64,000 bases of DNA from Henriciella sp. (GTDB lineage Bacteria > Pseudomonadota > Alphaproteobacteria > Caulobacterales > Hyphomonadaceae): contig JABSQB010000005.1 of assembly GCA_013214545.1 (NCBI GenBank), positions 80,880-144,879 on the forward strand. The letters run 5' to 3'. Below the pieces are notes generated by a model. The model was not told where the DNA came from. It searched no databases and saw only the letters and a program-made list of their open reading frames with translations. The position numbers were made by a program, and so were the translations under genes. Below, in pieces: positions 62,558 to 64,000 of the stretch. Position 1 is the first letter of the stretch, and each line of letters opens with the position of its first letter.

Positions 62558-64000
62558 CCCTGACAAAGAGCGCAATCGACGGTCTCTGGCCCGCTTGCTG
62601 GGCACGCATTTCTGGCCGCATCGCAATTGGTTCATTGGCGGAACCTTGTTTGCCGTGATCACTTCGATCAGCGCCGTCGGCTATGCGGGCGTTCTGGCCT
62701 ATGTCGGCAATGCGATCCAATGCCAGCTGGAAGGCGGAACCGGCGATGCCTGCGCCTATGTGCAGGACGCTTCGAGACGTGTTGGGCTCGGCAATGGCGG
62801 CGACTGGATCTGGCTCGGCATCTACGCCATCATCGCGCTGACGGCGGTACGGGCGCTGTCCATGTATGGCATGAACATGCTCAACAATACTGGCGTGCAG
62901 CGCGGCCTGGTCTCGATCCAGAGCGTGCAGTTCGATGCGCTGACCGATGGCGATTATGCACGGGTTTCCGGCGACAATTCCGGCGGCTTCGTTTCGCGCT
63001 TTATCAACGACGTGAACGCCATTCGAGACGCGGCGCTGCGCTTTGCCAATAATTTCACCAAGAGCGTGGTGACGATTATCGGGGTGCTCGCTGTGCTCAT
63101 CGTTGTCGACTGGCAGCTTGCGCTGATTATCCTCGTCGTCTATCCGCTGGCCCTCGGCCCCGTGATCGTGCTCGGCAATTCGATCCGGGCGCGCTCGAAG
63201 AAAGCGCAGCAGCAGATTGGTGAAGTCACCGCGCTGGTGTCGGAAGGGCTGCAATCGGCGCGCGTGGTCAAAGCCTTCGGTCTGGAAGACTATCAGAAGG
63301 AGCGCGGCAAGACAGGGTTCGCCGAACGCTCGCGCCTGTTTCTGCGTGTTTTGTCCCAGCGCGCAGCAGTAGACCCGGTGCTGGAAGTGGTTGGCGGCAT
63401 CGCGATCGCGGCCTTGCTCGGTTTTGTCTCGTATCGGATTGCAGCGGGCACGAACACGCTCGGCGACTTGTTGGCAATCATAGCGCTGATCGGCATTGCC
63501 TCGCCGGAAGTGCGCGCACTTGGCTCCATCACTGCCGTCGCGCAGGAAGGCGCTGCCGCAGCAGACCGGGTCTATGACATTATCGAAGCGCCAGCGACGG
63601 TGTCAGACAAACCGGGCGCCATCAGCATCACAGACGCCAAAGGACAGATCGCTTTTGATGATGTCCACTTCTCTTATCCGGACGGAACGGAAGCCCTGAA
63701 AGGCCTCAGCTTAGCGACCGAACCTGGCGAAACCGTCGCCATTGTCGGGCCGAGCGGGGCCGGCAAGTCGACCATCTTCAATCTGATCCTGCGCCTGTAC
63801 GATGCCACTTCAGGACAGGTGAAGGTTGAGGGGCATGATGTCCGTGACCTCAATTCAAACAGCCTCCGCGCGGCGACCGCTCTGGTGTCACAGGACACCG
63901 CGCTGTTCGATGATACGGTCGCCTCTAACATCGCGCTTGGACGCCTCGGCGCCGACGCGGCTGACATTGAAGCTGCGGCCAGAGCGGCCAATGCGCATGA
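62538..64000 (+). CDS. ABC exporter, MsbA-like half-transporter (3' end outside window)
   Basis: This is the first 487 residues of a fused permease-ATPase ABC exporter. The proposed GTG start at 62538 overlaps the preceding stop by 20 bases and lacks a good ribosome binding site. The product has a transmembrane domain with about six spans (IYAIIALTAVRALSMYGMN; FTKSVVTIIGVLAVLIVVDW), then the nucleotide-binding domain with Walker A GPSGAGKST and Q-loop LVSQDTALFDDTV. The signature motif and Walker B lie beyond 64000. Lipid A or lipid export is a fair guess from MsbA similarity, but other substrates are possible. Confidence 0.9.
   Translation, partial: MTTITSNPDKERNRRSLARLLGTHFWPHRNWFIGGTLFAVITSISAVGYAGVLAYVGNAIQCQLEGGTGDACAYVQDASRRVGLGNGGDWIWLGIYAIIALTAVRALSMYGMNMLNNTGVQRGLVSIQSVQFDALTDGDYARVSGDNSGGFVSRFINDVNAIRDAALRFANNFTKSVVTIIGVLAVLIVVDWQLALIILVVYPLALGPVIVLGNSIRARSKKAQQQIGEVTALVSEGLQSARVVKAFGLEDYQKERGKTGFAERSRLFLRVLSQRAAVDPVLEVVGGIAIAALLGFVSYRIAAGTNTLGDLLAIIALIGIASPEVRALGSITAVAQEGAAAADRVYDIIEAPATVSDKPGAISITDAKGQIAFDDVHFSYPDGTEALKGLSLATEPGETVAIVGPSGAGKSTIFNLILRLYDATSGQVKVEGHDVRDLNSNSLRAATALVSQDTALFDDTVASNIALGRLGADAADIEAAARAANAH

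Noticed and set aside
1..64000. tRNA, rRNA, CRISPR, insertion sequence or integrase
   Set aside because: All gaps between genes are under 300 bases and none shows a tRNA fold, repeat-spacer array or terminal inverted repeats; no transposase or recombinase motif occurs in any long frame.

Overview
The window is GC-rich, densely packed chromosomal DNA of an alphaproteobacterium, most likely from the Caulobacterales/Maricaulales side (Hyphomonadaceae-like). The support is an overlapping divK-pleD pair, an HdaA-type replication regulator next to ppk-ppx, a GatCAB amidotransferase with a bacterial-type AspRS and no AsnRS in view, the conserved ridA-GDPD-FemAB_like-HIT string, and an rnr-NUDIX-rpmG operon. 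I see no rRNA, tRNA, CRISPR array, transposase, integrase or attachment site. Most of the sequence is housekeeping core genome; 24.0-28.1 kb looks accessory.

Layout. 0-4.6 kb: lptD-surA-pdxA (LPS transport, outer-membrane folding, pyridoxal phosphate), all minus. 4.7-7.8 kb: plsY-dprA, with dprA apparently lacking a normal start codon, then a secreted peptidoglycan-binding protein carrying eight 23-residue repeats. 8-13.4 kb: a TetR regulator, ruvX, and gatC, gatA and gatB with small envelope genes between them. 13.4-18.3 kb: an acyl-homoserine-lactone-type LuxR solo, the HIT/FemAB-like/GDPD/RidA string and dinB. 18.4-24 kb: divK-pleD (cell-cycle and cyclic-di-GMP signalling), rpmG (too short to show up in a long-ORF scan), NUDIX, RNase R and a GNAT enzyme.

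24-28.1 kb is the candidate novel system. It has a second LuxR-type regulator behind a long AT-rich leader, two divergent secreted Cys-containing proteins of unknown family that share a promoter region with a lux-box-like palindrome at its exact centre, and a lipoprotein secretin with no other secretion-system gene nearby. My working reading is a LuxR-controlled secretion or surface module. That is inference from gene order and one palindrome.

28.1-44.7 kb: topA, lptG-lptF, pepA-holC-GST, ndk, purM-purN, DUF2066-hdaA-ppk-ppx and rnd. 44.8-52.1 kb: a HerA-type ATPase, aspS, serS-DUF6713-surE-pcm and a Kazal-type lipoprotein. 52.2-57.8 kb: a short-chain dehydrogenase, a VOC protein, a nucleoside transporter next to a TonB-dependent receptor, and a GST. 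57.8-64 kb: nnrD, trmFO, a TldD/PmbA protein, an inositol-monophosphatase-like enzyme fused in frame to a DUF4170 domain, and the 5' part of an ABC exporter cut by the window end.

Genes that work together: GatCAB with AspRS (Asn/Gln-tRNA by transamidation); LptF, LptG, LptD and SurA (LPS delivery); DivK with PleD; Ppk with Ppx (polyphosphate turnover); PurM with PurN; probably NupC with the TonB receptor (nucleoside uptake). The lpt genes and the plsY-dprA/topA/rnr genes sit in separated blocks, which suggests local rearrangement relative to the clustered orders common in alphaproteobacteria. Start codons were chosen from ribosome binding sites, overlaps with neighbours and family N-termini; where they differ from the longest frame this is stated.
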